The notes beneath the pieces were generated by a model. The model was given only the letters and a program-made list of their open reading frames with translations. It ran no database searches and had not been told where the DNA came from. Both the position numbers and the translations under genes were made by a program. Below, one piece after another: positions 8,707 to 16,824 of a stretch of DNA of 64,000 nucleotides. The stretch is taken from assembly GCA_016191465.1 (NCBI GenBank), contig JACPOP010000018.1, forward strand, positions 1-64,000. The letters are read 5' to 3'. The DNA comes from Chloroflexota bacterium (GTDB lineage: Bacteria > Chloroflexota > UBA6077 > CF-72). Every line of letters begins with the position of its first letter. Within the stretch, counting starts at the first letter, position 1.

Positions 8707-9920
8707 GCCCCGTGGCGACCCATTCCCCAGCCCTGGGGCCCGGCCGGCTGTGCCTCGCCGCGGCCGCCACCCTCGGACTGGCCTTCCTGGTGCTCCTTAC
8801 CGCCGGCGGCTCGGTGGACACGCTAACGACCGATGCGCGGCACCGTGCCCTGGCGCTTGGAGCATTGCCCGCCGCCTTCAACCCTGGCGCACAGGCTCCC
8901 GACCTGGGGGTGAACGTGTTCCTGGAGCAGGAGGTCGAGCCAGCGAAGCGCCGCGCCACACTGCGCGCGGTCAAAGACGCCGGGGCAACATACATTCGCC
9001 AGCAAATCCCCTGGGAGCAGATCGAGCCCGTTGCCAAAGGCAGCTTCGTCGACAGGGTCATCGGGGTAGACACATGGCAGAAGTTTGACGACATCATGGT
9101 TGCGGCTGAAGAGGCCGGCTTGCGGGTGTTGCTACGCCTGGATACCAGCCCACCGTGGGCGCTGACGCCAGGCGCGCCGGATGGTCTCGGGCCGCCACTC
9201 CGCAACGAGGATTTCTGGGATTATGTCGAGCTGGTAGCCCGGCGTTACCGCGGGCGGGTAGCCGCCTATCAGGTCTGGAACGAGCCCAACCTGATGATCG
9301 AGTGGGGCCAGCGTCCGCCCGACCCCGTGGCCTACGCCGCGCTCCTTCGCGGGGCCGCCGACCGCATTCGCGCCGCCGACCCAGGGGTGCCGGTCGTCCT
9401 GGCGGCGCTGGCCCCCACCCTCACGGACGATGCGCAGGCGCGCACGGAGCTGCGGTACCTGCAACAGCTGTACGACGCAGGCGCGCGCAATTCCTTTGAC
9501 GTGGCCGCGGTCCAGGCGTATGGCCTGCGTGGTGGTCCGGACGACCCGCGGACGGGGTCGGAGGACGTCACGTTCTCGCGCGCCAGCCTGGTATACGAGG
9601 TCATGCGGCGCAATGGTGACGGCGCGAAGCCTGTGTGGGCAACGGAAGCCGGCTGGAACGCGGCACCCGAAGCACTCCAGCCGAACCCGTACGGACGAGT
9701 CAGCTCGACGCTTCAGGCGCGCTACACACTGCGGGCCCTAGAGCGGGTGCGCACGGAGTGGCCGTGGCTGCGCCAGGTGTACGTCTGGTTCTTCAAACGC
9801 GCGGACGATTCCGAGCAGGGCCAGGCCTGGTACTGGTTCAGCCTGGCGGATGCGCGCTTCCAGGTGCGGCCCGTCTACCGGGCACTGGTTGATCGAGCCT
9901 CTGGCATGGCTGCTCCGTAA
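8703..9920 (+). CDS. Membrane-anchored clan GH-A glycoside hydrolase-like protein
   Basis: 405 residues from the GTG at 8703, which overlaps the previous TGA (GTGA). The upstream in-frame extension lies inside the preceding gene and is not credible. Residues about 15-35 form a hydrophobic signal anchor (LCLAAAATLGLAFLVLL). The rest reads as a (beta/alpha)8 barrel. YQVWNEPNL carries the expected acid/base Glu194, and PVWATEAGWN carries Glu315 in the position of the nucleophile. This pattern fits GH39/GH5-like enzymes. Its place between glycosyltransferases suggests trimming or length control of the nascent polysaccharide outside the membrane; the substrate is unknown. Confidence 0.82.
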   Translation: MSPVATHSPALGPGRLCLAAAATLGLAFLVLLTAGGSVDTLTTDARHRALALGALPAAFNPGAQAPDLGVNVFLEQEVEPAKRRATLRAVKDAGATYIRQQIPWEQIEPVAKGSFVDRVIGVDTWQKFDDIMVAAEEAGLRVLLRLDTSPPWALTPGAPDGLGPPLRNEDFWDYVELVARRYRGRVAAYQVWNEPNLMIEWGQRPPDPVAYAALLRGAADRIRAADPGVPVVLAALAPTLTDDAQARTELRYLQQLYDAGARNSFDVAAVQAYGLRGGPDDPRTGSEDVTFSRASLVYEVMRRNGDGAKPVWATEAGWNAAPEALQPNPYGRVSSTLQARYTLRALERVRTEWPWLRQVYVWFFKRADDSEQGQAWYWFSLADARFQVRPVYRALVDRASGMAAP

Positions 9921-9962
9921 CCCGGCGCAGCCCCTCTTCGTTAGGGCGCTACACCCCGTTTG

Positions 9963-12260
9963 ATGCCAAACGCCCACCTGCTCGCCAGAATCCTTCTTCT
10001 CCTCCTCGCCTCCGTCATGGTCCAGCCAGGCGCGGCCCTCGCCGACCCGGCGCGCGTGTCCGGTGACCGCCAGCGACTCCTGGCAGCGGACGGCCAGCCG
10101 TGGTTCCTCGTGGCCGTGAACTACGAAGGACCATTTGATCGAGCCTGGCAGATGTGGGAAGACGGGCAGTTTGACGAGGCGCGCATCGACCAGGATTTCG
10201 CTCGCGCCGCGACCGCGGGCGTGCAGGCCATCCGGATCTTCGTCCAACCCGCGTTGCAGAAGGATCTGGCAAAGGACCAGTGGCAGAAGCTCGATACGGT
10301 GGTTGCACTGGCCGAGAAGCGCAACCTCCAGTTGATTGTGTCACTGCACGACGACGGCGATCCGAATGTCGCGGCTGCCGCGCAGATGGCGGGCAAGATC
10401 GCGGCGCGCCTGCGTGGGCGGCGGGGGGTGCTGGCGTACGACGTCAAAAACGAGCCCCGCTTCGGCGACCTTGCCCTCGGGCGATACGAAACGCCGCCCG
10501 CGCTGCAGAAAGCGGACGTGATCGCGGCCTACGGCGAGCGCCTCCCGCGGGCGGAGGTTGCCGCCTACCGCCAGTCTGACGACGGCAAGGCAACGGTTCC
10601 TTCGCGGCTCACCGACGACCAGGCGTGGGTCTACGTGAACGTGCTGCGCCTGTACCGAGAATTTCTCGCCGAAGGGGCCGCCTGGGCCGCGGCGAAAGGG
10701 GGCGGCGCCTCGACAGTGGACTTCGCCCGTGAATCTGCCCAGTGGAAGCCGTTCCTGGACGCGTACGATGCCACCCTTCGAGCCTGGCTCACGCCGCAAG
10801 TAGAGGCGCTCCGAAAGGCCGATCCCACGCGGCCCGTGACCGTCGACCACGTGGATGCAGTCCTCGCTTCCCTGCCCGCCAACAGCCTGCTGGATTACCA
10901 GACCTTCCATCGCTATTCCACCACGACCGCGGCATCCATCCGGGCGACGCTCGCGCTGGTGCGCTCGCTGCGCTCCAGCCAGCCCAACTCCCCGTTCGTC
11001 CTCGGTGAGTTCGGGATTGCCACCGAGACTGTTGACCCCGCCAGAGCAGGCCTCGTGGAAGCGGCAACGTACCTGGGGCTCCTGGCCGAGAACGCGGCCG
11101 GCGGAGTCAAGTGGATGCTGAACGACATGCCAGAGGGCTACAACATGCGAGAGCGCACACTGGGCATGTTCGACCGCGAGGCGAAGCCCAAGCCGGTGGT
11201 CGGTGCGATGAATGCGCTGGCCTGGTACACCCGGCGCAGTGGCGCATCCGTGGGCAAGCTCACCGTCGCCGACGACGGTCCGGCGGGTTTGCGCTACGCC
11301 TACGTGGCCGATGATGCCGTGGCGCTGGGCGGCACGGCATCGTCGGGCGGACCGGTTCGGCTCATTGCCGAGTCACCGGTCCAGGCTCTGGTGACCTGGA
11401 CCGAGCCAGTGGAGCTTCGGGTGTGGGTGGGCGGAAAAGCCAGGCTCACGCTCGGACCTACCATGCTCCCCGACGGCGCCGCGCTCCAGTTGCGGCCGCA
11501 GGACTCGGCCCTGCCGGGTGCGATTCAGCGGCTGCCGGACAAATCCCTACAACTGGACCTGCCCGGGGCGGGCTGGTACCTGCTTCCCACCGGCGCAACG
11601 CCGCGCCCCGTGGAGTACGACATCCCCAACGGCCGCTTCTTCACCCAGACCAACGGGCAGCCCGCGGGAACGTCCAGCCGCGGGTTCCGGGTCACAAACG
11701 ACGACGGCGTTCGGTTCTGGGACGCATTCAACGCCTACGGCGGAACGGACGTCCTCGGCTACCCGGTGACCCGACGGTTCAGCCTCGACGGCTTTACCGT
11801 GCAGGCGTTTCAGAAGGCGGTCCTCCAGTGGCGGCCCGACCAGGGCAACGTCGCCTGGCTGCTCAACACCTTCGACGCGCTCCACGACGCGGGCAAGGAT
11901 GACTGGCTGGAGACGTACCGCCAGACGCCGCGGCCAGCGGACACCGCGCCTGACGCGGGCCTGGCCTGGGAGCAGGTCATGGCGCGGCACATCGCGTTCC
12001 TGGACAAGGTCCCAGCAGCGCTTCGAAGCCGGTACCTGGCGGAGCCAGAATGGCTTGCCCGGTTCGGCCTCCCGGTTTCCACGGCGGAGTACCCGGACAG
12101 CGTGGTGGTGCGCGGCCAGCGAGCTACGCTGCAGCTCTGGAAGGAGGACCGCCCATGGGCGGTCAAAGGCCAAATCACCGTCTCGAACGGCGGCGACCTG
12201 GCCAAAGAAGCTGGCCTCTGGCCGTGGCTGGCCTCCACGCCGGAGAATGCCCCCAAGTGA
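9963..12260 (+). CDS. Secreted GH5-like glycoside hydrolase with C-terminal extension
   Basis: 765 residues from ATG 9963 (a TTG sits just upstream at 9960). A signal peptide is clear: LLARILLLLLASVMVQPGAALADPA, with likely cleavage after ALA. The catalytic barrel (about residues 30-420) has YDVKNEPRF with Glu164 as putative acid/base and VLGEFGIAT with Glu349 as putative nucleophile. A beta-rich middle follows. The last 200 residues contain FWDAFNAYGGTDVLGYPVTRRF and QAFQKAVLQW, a domain I associate with secreted Chloroflexota proteins. The gene ends in a GTGA overlap with the next GT2, tying it to the polysaccharide cluster. Confidence 0.82.
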   Translation: MPNAHLLARILLLLLASVMVQPGAALADPARVSGDRQRLLAADGQPWFLVAVNYEGPFDRAWQMWEDGQFDEARIDQDFARAATAGVQAIRIFVQPALQKDLAKDQWQKLDTVVALAEKRNLQLIVSLHDDGDPNVAAAAQMAGKIAARLRGRRGVLAYDVKNEPRFGDLALGRYETPPALQKADVIAAYGERLPRAEVAAYRQSDDGKATVPSRLTDDQAWVYVNVLRLYREFLAEGAAWAAAKGGGASTVDFARESAQWKPFLDAYDATLRAWLTPQVEALRKADPTRPVTVDHVDAVLASLPANSLLDYQTFHRYSTTTAASIRATLALVRSLRSSQPNSPFVLGEFGIATETVDPARAGLVEAATYLGLLAENAAGGVKWMLNDMPEGYNMRERTLGMFDREAKPKPVVGAMNALAWYTRRSGASVGKLTVADDGPAGLRYAYVADDAVALGGTASSGGPVRLIAESPVQALVTWTEPVELRVWVGGKARLTLGPTMLPDGAALQLRPQDSALPGAIQRLPDKSLQLDLPGAGWYLLPTGATPRPVEYDIPNGRFFTQTNGQPAGTSSRGFRVTNDDGVRFWDAFNAYGGTDVLGYPVTRRFSLDGFTVQAFQKAVLQWRPDQGNVAWLLNTFDALHDAGKDDWLETYRQTPRPADTAPDAGLAWEQVMARHIAFLDKVPAALRSRYLAEPEWLARFGLPVSTAEYPDSVVVRGQRATLQLWKEDRPWAVKGQITVSNGGDLAKEAGLWPWLASTPENAPK

Positions 12261-13246
12261 GCGACCAGGCCGATCCGCCACCGCGCGGCCGGATCGCCGT
12301 GGTCACCACACTGTTAAACGAGAGCGCCTCGGTGGACGCGCTGCTCGGGTCACTGGCTGAACAGACCCTCAGGCCAACGGAGGTCGTCATCGTCGACGGC
12401 GGCTCTACCGACGACACATGGGCGCGCGTCCAGCGCTGGCACGAGCATCTGCCACTGAACCTCCTGACCCGCCCCGGAAGCGGTATCTCTGAAGGGAGAA
12501 ACCTGGCATTCCGTGCCACCAGTGCCGAGTGGGTGGCCGTGACCGACGGTGGGGTGTGGCTGGAGCCGGGCTGGCTGGAGAGCCTGGTCCAGGCTTCGGC
12601 AGATGCCGACGTGGTGGGCGGCTTCTTCACGTCCGACCCCCGCTCCACGTGGGAGCTTGCCCTGGGCGCCACGACGCTGCCGGACGTGGGCGAGGTACGT
12701 CCGGCTGCGTTCCTCCCTTCCAGTCGCTCGCTGCTCGTGCGTCGGGCCGCCTGGGAGCGCGTCGGCGGGTACCCCGAATGGCTGGATTACTGTGAGGACC
12801 TGGTGTTTGACCTGGCGCTGAAGGCGGCCGGGTATCGCTTTGCTTTTGCCGGCGGCGCCGTCGCACACTTTCGGCCCCGGCCGAGCCTTCGCGCCTTTGC
12901 TACGCAGTATTTCCGGTACGCACGCGGCGACGGCAAGGCCGATCTGTGGCGGCGGCGACACGCCATTCGGTACGCCACCTACGCCGCGCTGTTCCTGCTC
13001 GTCCGCAAGCTCCCCGGAACGCCGTGGGCCTGGCTGGTGCTCGGCTGCGGCGCCTTCGTCTACACCCGCCGTCCGTATGAGCGCCTCCGGCCCCGCCTCG
13101 GGGGTCTACCCCCGGCCACAGCCCTGCAAGCGCTGCTCCTGGTACCGGTCATCCGTGCCGTCGGCGATGTCGCCAAAATGGCGGGGTACCCCGTTGGCGT
13201 GTGGTGGCGCCTGACGCGGGAACACCCGCGGCGGGGCACCCCATGA
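12257..13246 (+). CDS. Glycosyltransferase family 2 with C-terminal membrane segments
   Basis: 329 residues from the GTG at 12257, which overlaps the preceding TGA; longer in-frame starts lie within the hydrolase gene. The GT-A core shows RIAVVTTLLNES, VIVDGGSTDDT (nucleotide-sugar binding), SGISEGRNLAF, VTDGGVWLEPGW where DxD normally occurs, and CEDLVFDLALKAAGYRF (the ED motif). After residue about 235, hydrophobic stretches (YAAYAALFLLV-like, WAWLVLGCGAFVY) suggest membrane association. It overlaps the next GT2 by ATGA. It probably extends the same glycan. Confidence 0.88.
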   Translation: MSDQADPPPRGRIAVVTTLLNESASVDALLGSLAEQTLRPTEVVIVDGGSTDDTWARVQRWHEHLPLNLLTRPGSGISEGRNLAFRATSAEWVAVTDGGVWLEPGWLESLVQASADADVVGGFFTSDPRSTWELALGATTLPDVGEVRPAAFLPSSRSLLVRRAAWERVGGYPEWLDYCEDLVFDLALKAAGYRFAFAGGAVAHFRPRPSLRAFATQYFRYARGDGKADLWRRRHAIRYATYAALFLLVRKLPGTPWAWLVLGCGAFVYTRRPYERLRPRLGGLPPATALQALLLVPVIRAVGDVAKMAGYPVGVWWRLTREHPRRGTP

Positions 13247-14163
13247 GCGCTCCGCCCGACCTGTCCGTCGTCGTGCTGAACTACAACACGCGTCATCACC
13301 TCAGGCGTTGCCTGGACTCCATTCGAGCCGAGGGATCGACGTCGCTGTCAGGCGCTCCCGCGTCGCTCGCTGCCGAGCTATGGGTGGTTGACAATCGCTC
13401 ACGGGACGGCTCGGCAGAGATGGTGGCTCGCGAGTACCCGTGGGCCAACCTGGTGCGGTCGCCGCGCAATGGCGGCTTCGCCCACGGAAACAACCAGGCG
13501 TTGCGACAGGTGCGCGGACGGGCAGTGCTGCTGCTGAACCCCGACACGGAACTCGAGCCGGGCGCGTTCGAGGCACTGCTGCGTCTCCTGAAGGCCCACC
13601 CCGAGGCGGGCGCCATTGGTCCCAGGCTCCTTCGTGACGACGGAACGATCCACCGAGCATGCAGGCGGGCCTTCCCACGGCCGGAAGTGGCGCTCTTCCA
13701 ACTGAGCGGGCTGAGTCAGCGCTTTGCGGCAAGCCCGCTGTTCGGGCGGTACAACCTGACCAACCTGCCAGACGATGCCCCTGCCGAGGTGGACGCAATC
13801 TGCGGCGCGTGCATGCTCGTGCGCCGCGAAGCGATGGACCAGGTGGGGCTGCTGGACGAGCGCTTTTTCATGTACGCCGAGGATATCGACTGGTGCTGGC
13901 GGCTGAAGCAGGCCGGGTGGACCGTGCGCTACGAGCCGTCGATCGTGGTCCGACACCAGCACGGCGCCGCGGGCAGCGGCCGCCGGCTGGCAACCACGTA
14001 TCACTTCTACCACGCGATGGATCTGTTCTATCGGAAGCACTATGCCCGTTCGTACAATCTGGCGGTCGGGACATTCGTGCTCGTCGGCGTGTATTGCGGC
14101 CTCGTTTTCGCCCTTCTTCGCCAGGTTCTGGATCGGGACGGCAAGCGGCGGGCCGGCCACTAG
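13243..14163 (+). CDS. Glycosyltransferase family 2, rhamnosyltransferase-like
   Basis: 306 residues from the ATG at 13243 in an ATGA overlap. It has the WbbL-type GT2 pattern: LSVVVLNYNTRHHLRRCL, VVDNRSRDGS, NGGFAHGNNQALR, LLNPDTELEPGAFE (the DxD site), GACMLVRREAMDQVGLLDERFFMYAEDIDWCWRLKQAGW. A C-terminal hydrophobic segment (LAVGTFVLVGVYCGLVFALL) anchors it to the membrane. Family members often transfer rhamnose to lipid-linked saccharides. That would match the deoxyhexose enzymes at 31466-33530, but the donor is not proven by sequence. Confidence 0.9.
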   Translation: MSAPPDLSVVVLNYNTRHHLRRCLDSIRAEGSTSLSGAPASLAAELWVVDNRSRDGSAEMVAREYPWANLVRSPRNGGFAHGNNQALRQVRGRAVLLLNPDTELEPGAFEALLRLLKAHPEAGAIGPRLLRDDGTIHRACRRAFPRPEVALFQLSGLSQRFAASPLFGRYNLTNLPDDAPAEVDAICGACMLVRREAMDQVGLLDERFFMYAEDIDWCWRLKQAGWTVRYEPSIVVRHQHGAAGSGRRLATTYHFYHAMDLFYRKHYARSYNLAVGTFVLVGVYCGLVFALLRQVLDRDGKRRAGH

Positions 14164-14220
14164 CGAGCAGCGCCGGCGGCAGGCGACCAACGAACGGACA
14201 TACAAACGAATGAACGGAAC

Positions 14221-15708
14221 GTGGCAAGCGATCTCATGGCAACCGCGACGACCCCACTGAAGCAGCACAATGGGCGAGCCCGGCCGGGCTCGCCGGCCCT
14301 GTCGCGGCTGCGCCCGGTGAGCTTGCTCAAGGCGCTGTACGTCCTGGCGCTGCTGCTCACGGACATAATCATGCTACGCCTGGCGTTTGTACTCGCCTAT
14401 CGTGCACGGGTTCTCGCTGATCCCGCGGTAGCGGACCGCATCGACCCATTGCGGCGTTATGACGAGTTCTCCGTGTTGCTGACGGTGGTCATGCTGGGGG
14501 TGTTTGCCGCCCGCCAGTTGTACATTCCCCGCCGCGGCGTGGGCCGAGTCGACCTGCTCTACCAGGTCGCGGGAGCGACCGCGATTGGCTGGATCTTCAG
14601 CCTCGCCGCCACCCTGCTGGTGTACCGGGCACTTGAGCCGCCTCGGTTGATGCTCGTGTACTGGGGGTTCCTGACCGTGGCGCTCGTCGGCTTCGGGCGG
14701 CTCGCTCTCGACGTCGTGCTCCGCGATGCCCGCCGCCGCGGCCATGACACCGCGCGGGTCCTCATCGTCGGAGACAGCGAACAGGCCGACCTTGTGCATG
14801 CCAAGATACGTGAAGCCCCTGAGCTGGGCTACCACGTGGTCGGCTTCGTCGGTGGGCAACACGCCACCACGGTGGAGGGTCCCGTGCTTGGCGGCCTCGA
14901 CGACGTCGGCAGCCTTGTTGACGATCGAGCGATCACCGAAATTTTCGTCGCGTGGCCAGGGCTCACGCATCGTCAACTGGTAGATATCGTCGCCAGCTCC
15001 AGCCATGCCCATGTCAACGTCAAGGTGTTCCCCGACTTCTTCGAGATCATGGCCCGCGAGGTAGAGACCTCCGAGCTGACGGGCCTGCCGTTGATGCGGG
15101 TCCGAGACGTTGCGCTGCGCGGCTGGGCGCGCGTCACCAAGCGGGCCGTCGACGTCGTCCTCGCCTGGGCTCTCCTGGTCGTTCTCTCGCCGCTCCTGCT
15201 GGCGACTGCCCTGCTGGTGAAGCTCACCTCGCCGAGTGGTCCGATCCTGTTCGTCCAGGAGCGAGTGGGCCTCGATGGACGTCCGTTCCACATGATCAAG
15301 TTTCGCAGCATGCGGCCGGATGCCGAGTCGGAAACGGGACCTGTCTGGGCCGGCCGGGACGACGATCGGCGTACGCCTCTCGGACGGTTCATGCGCCGGT
15401 TCAGCATTGACGAGTGGCCGCAGCTCGTGAACGTGCTGCTTGGGGAGATGAGCCTCGTAGGGCCGCGGCCGGAACGCCCCGAGTTCGTGGCTCGGTTCGA
15501 GCAGGTGATTCCCCGCTACCAGGAGCGGCACCGCGAGAAGTCAGGTTTGACCGGCTGGGCGCAGGTCAATGGCCTCCGCGGCCAGACGTCGATTGAGGAG
15601 CGCACGAAGTATGACCTGTTCTACGTGGAGAACTGGTCGATGGGATTCGACCTCAAAATCCTGCTGAAGACTGTCGGCGTCATCTTCCGCGACCGCAACG
15701 CGTACTGA
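14221..15708 (+). CDS. Polyprenyl-phosphate sugar-1-phosphate transferase (WbaP/WcaJ type)
   Basis: 495 residues. It starts a lipid-linked polysaccharide by moving a sugar phosphate from a nucleotide sugar to undecaprenyl phosphate. There are four N-terminal membrane helices (about residues 35-155), then a Rossmann-like domain with VLIVGDSEQADLV, then the catalytic domain: a re-entrant helix (VVLAWALLVVLSPLLLATALLV), PILFVQERVGLDGRPFHMIKFRSM, FSIDEWPQLVNVLLGEMSLVGPRPE, and SGLTGWAQVNGLRGQT. The start may be GTG 14221 or ATG 14236. As the priming enzyme, it defines the function of the cluster that begins at 6305. Confidence 0.95.
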   Translation: MASDLMATATTPLKQHNGRARPGSPALSRLRPVSLLKALYVLALLLTDIIMLRLAFVLAYRARVLADPAVADRIDPLRRYDEFSVLLTVVMLGVFAARQLYIPRRGVGRVDLLYQVAGATAIGWIFSLAATLLVYRALEPPRLMLVYWGFLTVALVGFGRLALDVVLRDARRRGHDTARVLIVGDSEQADLVHAKIREAPELGYHVVGFVGGQHATTVEGPVLGGLDDVGSLVDDRAITEIFVAWPGLTHRQLVDIVASSSHAHVNVKVFPDFFEIMAREVETSELTGLPLMRVRDVALRGWARVTKRAVDVVLAWALLVVLSPLLLATALLVKLTSPSGPILFVQERVGLDGRPFHMIKFRSMRPDAESETGPVWAGRDDDRRTPLGRFMRRFSIDEWPQLVNVLLGEMSLVGPRPERPEFVARFEQVIPRYQERHREKSGLTGWAQVNGLRGQTSIEERTKYDLFYVENWSMGFDLKILLKTVGVIFRDRNAY

Positions 15709-15733
15709 GCCAGCGAGCACGCGGCCACCTGCC

Positions 15734-16411
15734 ATGCTCGATGTGCGCGCCGTGCTGCACTGCCTCTTTCGCAGCACCCGCCTGCGCGATCCTCTCCAAG
15801 GTGTCCTCGGCGAAGAGGTGCGCCTGGTGGTGGGCCTGGGCAACCCCGGGTCCCGCTTTGCGGAGACGCGCCACAACGTCGGCTTCATGCTCGTGGACCG
15901 CATCGCTTGGGGGGCGAATGCACGCTGGCAGCCCGCGCCGGGTGCCGCGGCGCTGGTGGCGGTTGTTCCGGCGCGCGGGCCTGGTGCGTCGATGGTGCTG
16001 GCGAAGCCCCTGACGTTCATGAATGCCAGTGGCGACGCCGTTGAGCCGCTCCGGCTGCGTCTCGGCCTAGCGCCGCGGCACGTGCTCGTGGCGTACGACG
16101 ACATGGACCTGCCGCTGGGTGCGCTGCGCCTCCGCGAACGCGGCTCAGCAGGCACCCACAACGGCATGAAGTCGCTCGTGGCACGCCTCCAGACTGATCG
16201 GTTCCCACGGCTGCGGATTGGTATCGGCCAATCCGGCGCCAGGGACGCGCGCGACTACGTGCTCGGCGGGTTCACCAGCGCGGAAGCAGAGACGCTTGCA
16301 CAGGTGCTGAGCGATGCTGAGCAAGCTGTCCACGTGTGGGCCGCGGAAGGTGCGGCCGTGGCGATGAACCGTTTCAACAAGCAGAGCGCTCCTCCCGTGA
16401 CCGCCTCCTGA
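15734..16411 (+). CDS. pth: Peptidyl-tRNA hydrolase
   Basis: Recycles tRNA from prematurely released peptidyl-tRNA. The family motifs are intact: LVVGLGNPGSRFAETRHNVGF with the catalytic His, KPLTFMNASG, VAYDDMDLPLG, GSAGTHNGMKSL and FPRLRIGIG. The ATG at 15734 gives 225 residues, about 28 more than usual. An in-frame GTG at 15818 would give 197 residues and a standard N-terminus, so the true start may be there. It follows the glycosyl-1-phosphate transferase by 25 bp but is functionally separate. Confidence 0.95.
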   Translation: MLDVRAVLHCLFRSTRLRDPLQGVLGEEVRLVVGLGNPGSRFAETRHNVGFMLVDRIAWGANARWQPAPGAAALVAVVPARGPGASMVLAKPLTFMNASGDAVEPLRLRLGLAPRHVLVAYDDMDLPLGALRLRERGSAGTHNGMKSLVARLQTDRFPRLRIGIGQSGARDARDYVLGGFTSAEAETLAQVLSDAEQAVHVWAAEGAAVAMNRFNKQSAPPVTAS

Positions 16412-16824
16412 GCCTGCATCGGCGTCAGAGCGGTCCAGGACCTCCCGCGGCGGAGCGGGACGTCCTCAACCGCCATACTCGGACTGGCGGCTGGCCGGGG
16501 CAGCCGAGAATGGCGGTTGGTGCCGTGACGCGCTCAGCAGACGCGCCAGGCGCTGACGCAGTCGGTGAGAAACGGTCGCTCCGGAACTCTTGCCGGTAGC
16601 CCGACTGGCGCCACCAGCGGGATCACCCGCGCCGCCGCGTTCAGCGCCACCACGAAGAGGATGATGGCCGTCAGCAGCCGAGCCGCGGTTCGCATCCACG
16701 CCCGCGCGCCCGGTCGCGGCCGCTTCAGAACGCGCGGTGGCACGTCGGGCGAAGCAGCAGCGTGGACAGGATCAGGCTCCGTCGGGACGCCTGGCATTGC
16801 TACCGTAGAAGGCACCCTCGAGCC
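16412..16824. other. Gap between pth and mfd
   Basis: A 413-base stretch with no recognisable gene on the plus strand. The only candidate is a minus-strand frame with one membrane segment (16534-16797, listed separately). The mfd promoter must lie here. A possible mfd ribosome site (AGAAGG, 16807-16812) precedes its ATG. No terminator with a T-run is visible after pth. Confidence 0.4.
16534..16797 (-). CDS. Possible small single-span membrane protein
   Basis: A minus-strand frame of 87 residues from the ATG at 16797. A proline-rich N-terminus is followed by one strongly hydrophobic helix (LLTAIILFVVALNAAARVIPLV) and a short tail ending VSAWRVC. I recognise no family. In favour: it fills an otherwise empty 413-bp gap and has a well-formed positive-then-hydrophobic topology. 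Against: no good ribosome site, and hydrophobic frames arise by chance opposite Ala/Arg-rich DNA. Its start would be only 27 bp from the divergent mfd start. Confidence 0.3.
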   Translation of the reverse strand: MPGVPTEPDPVHAAASPDVPPRVLKRPRPGARAWMRTAARLLTAIILFVVALNAAARVIPLVAPVGLPARVPERPFLTDCVSAWRVC

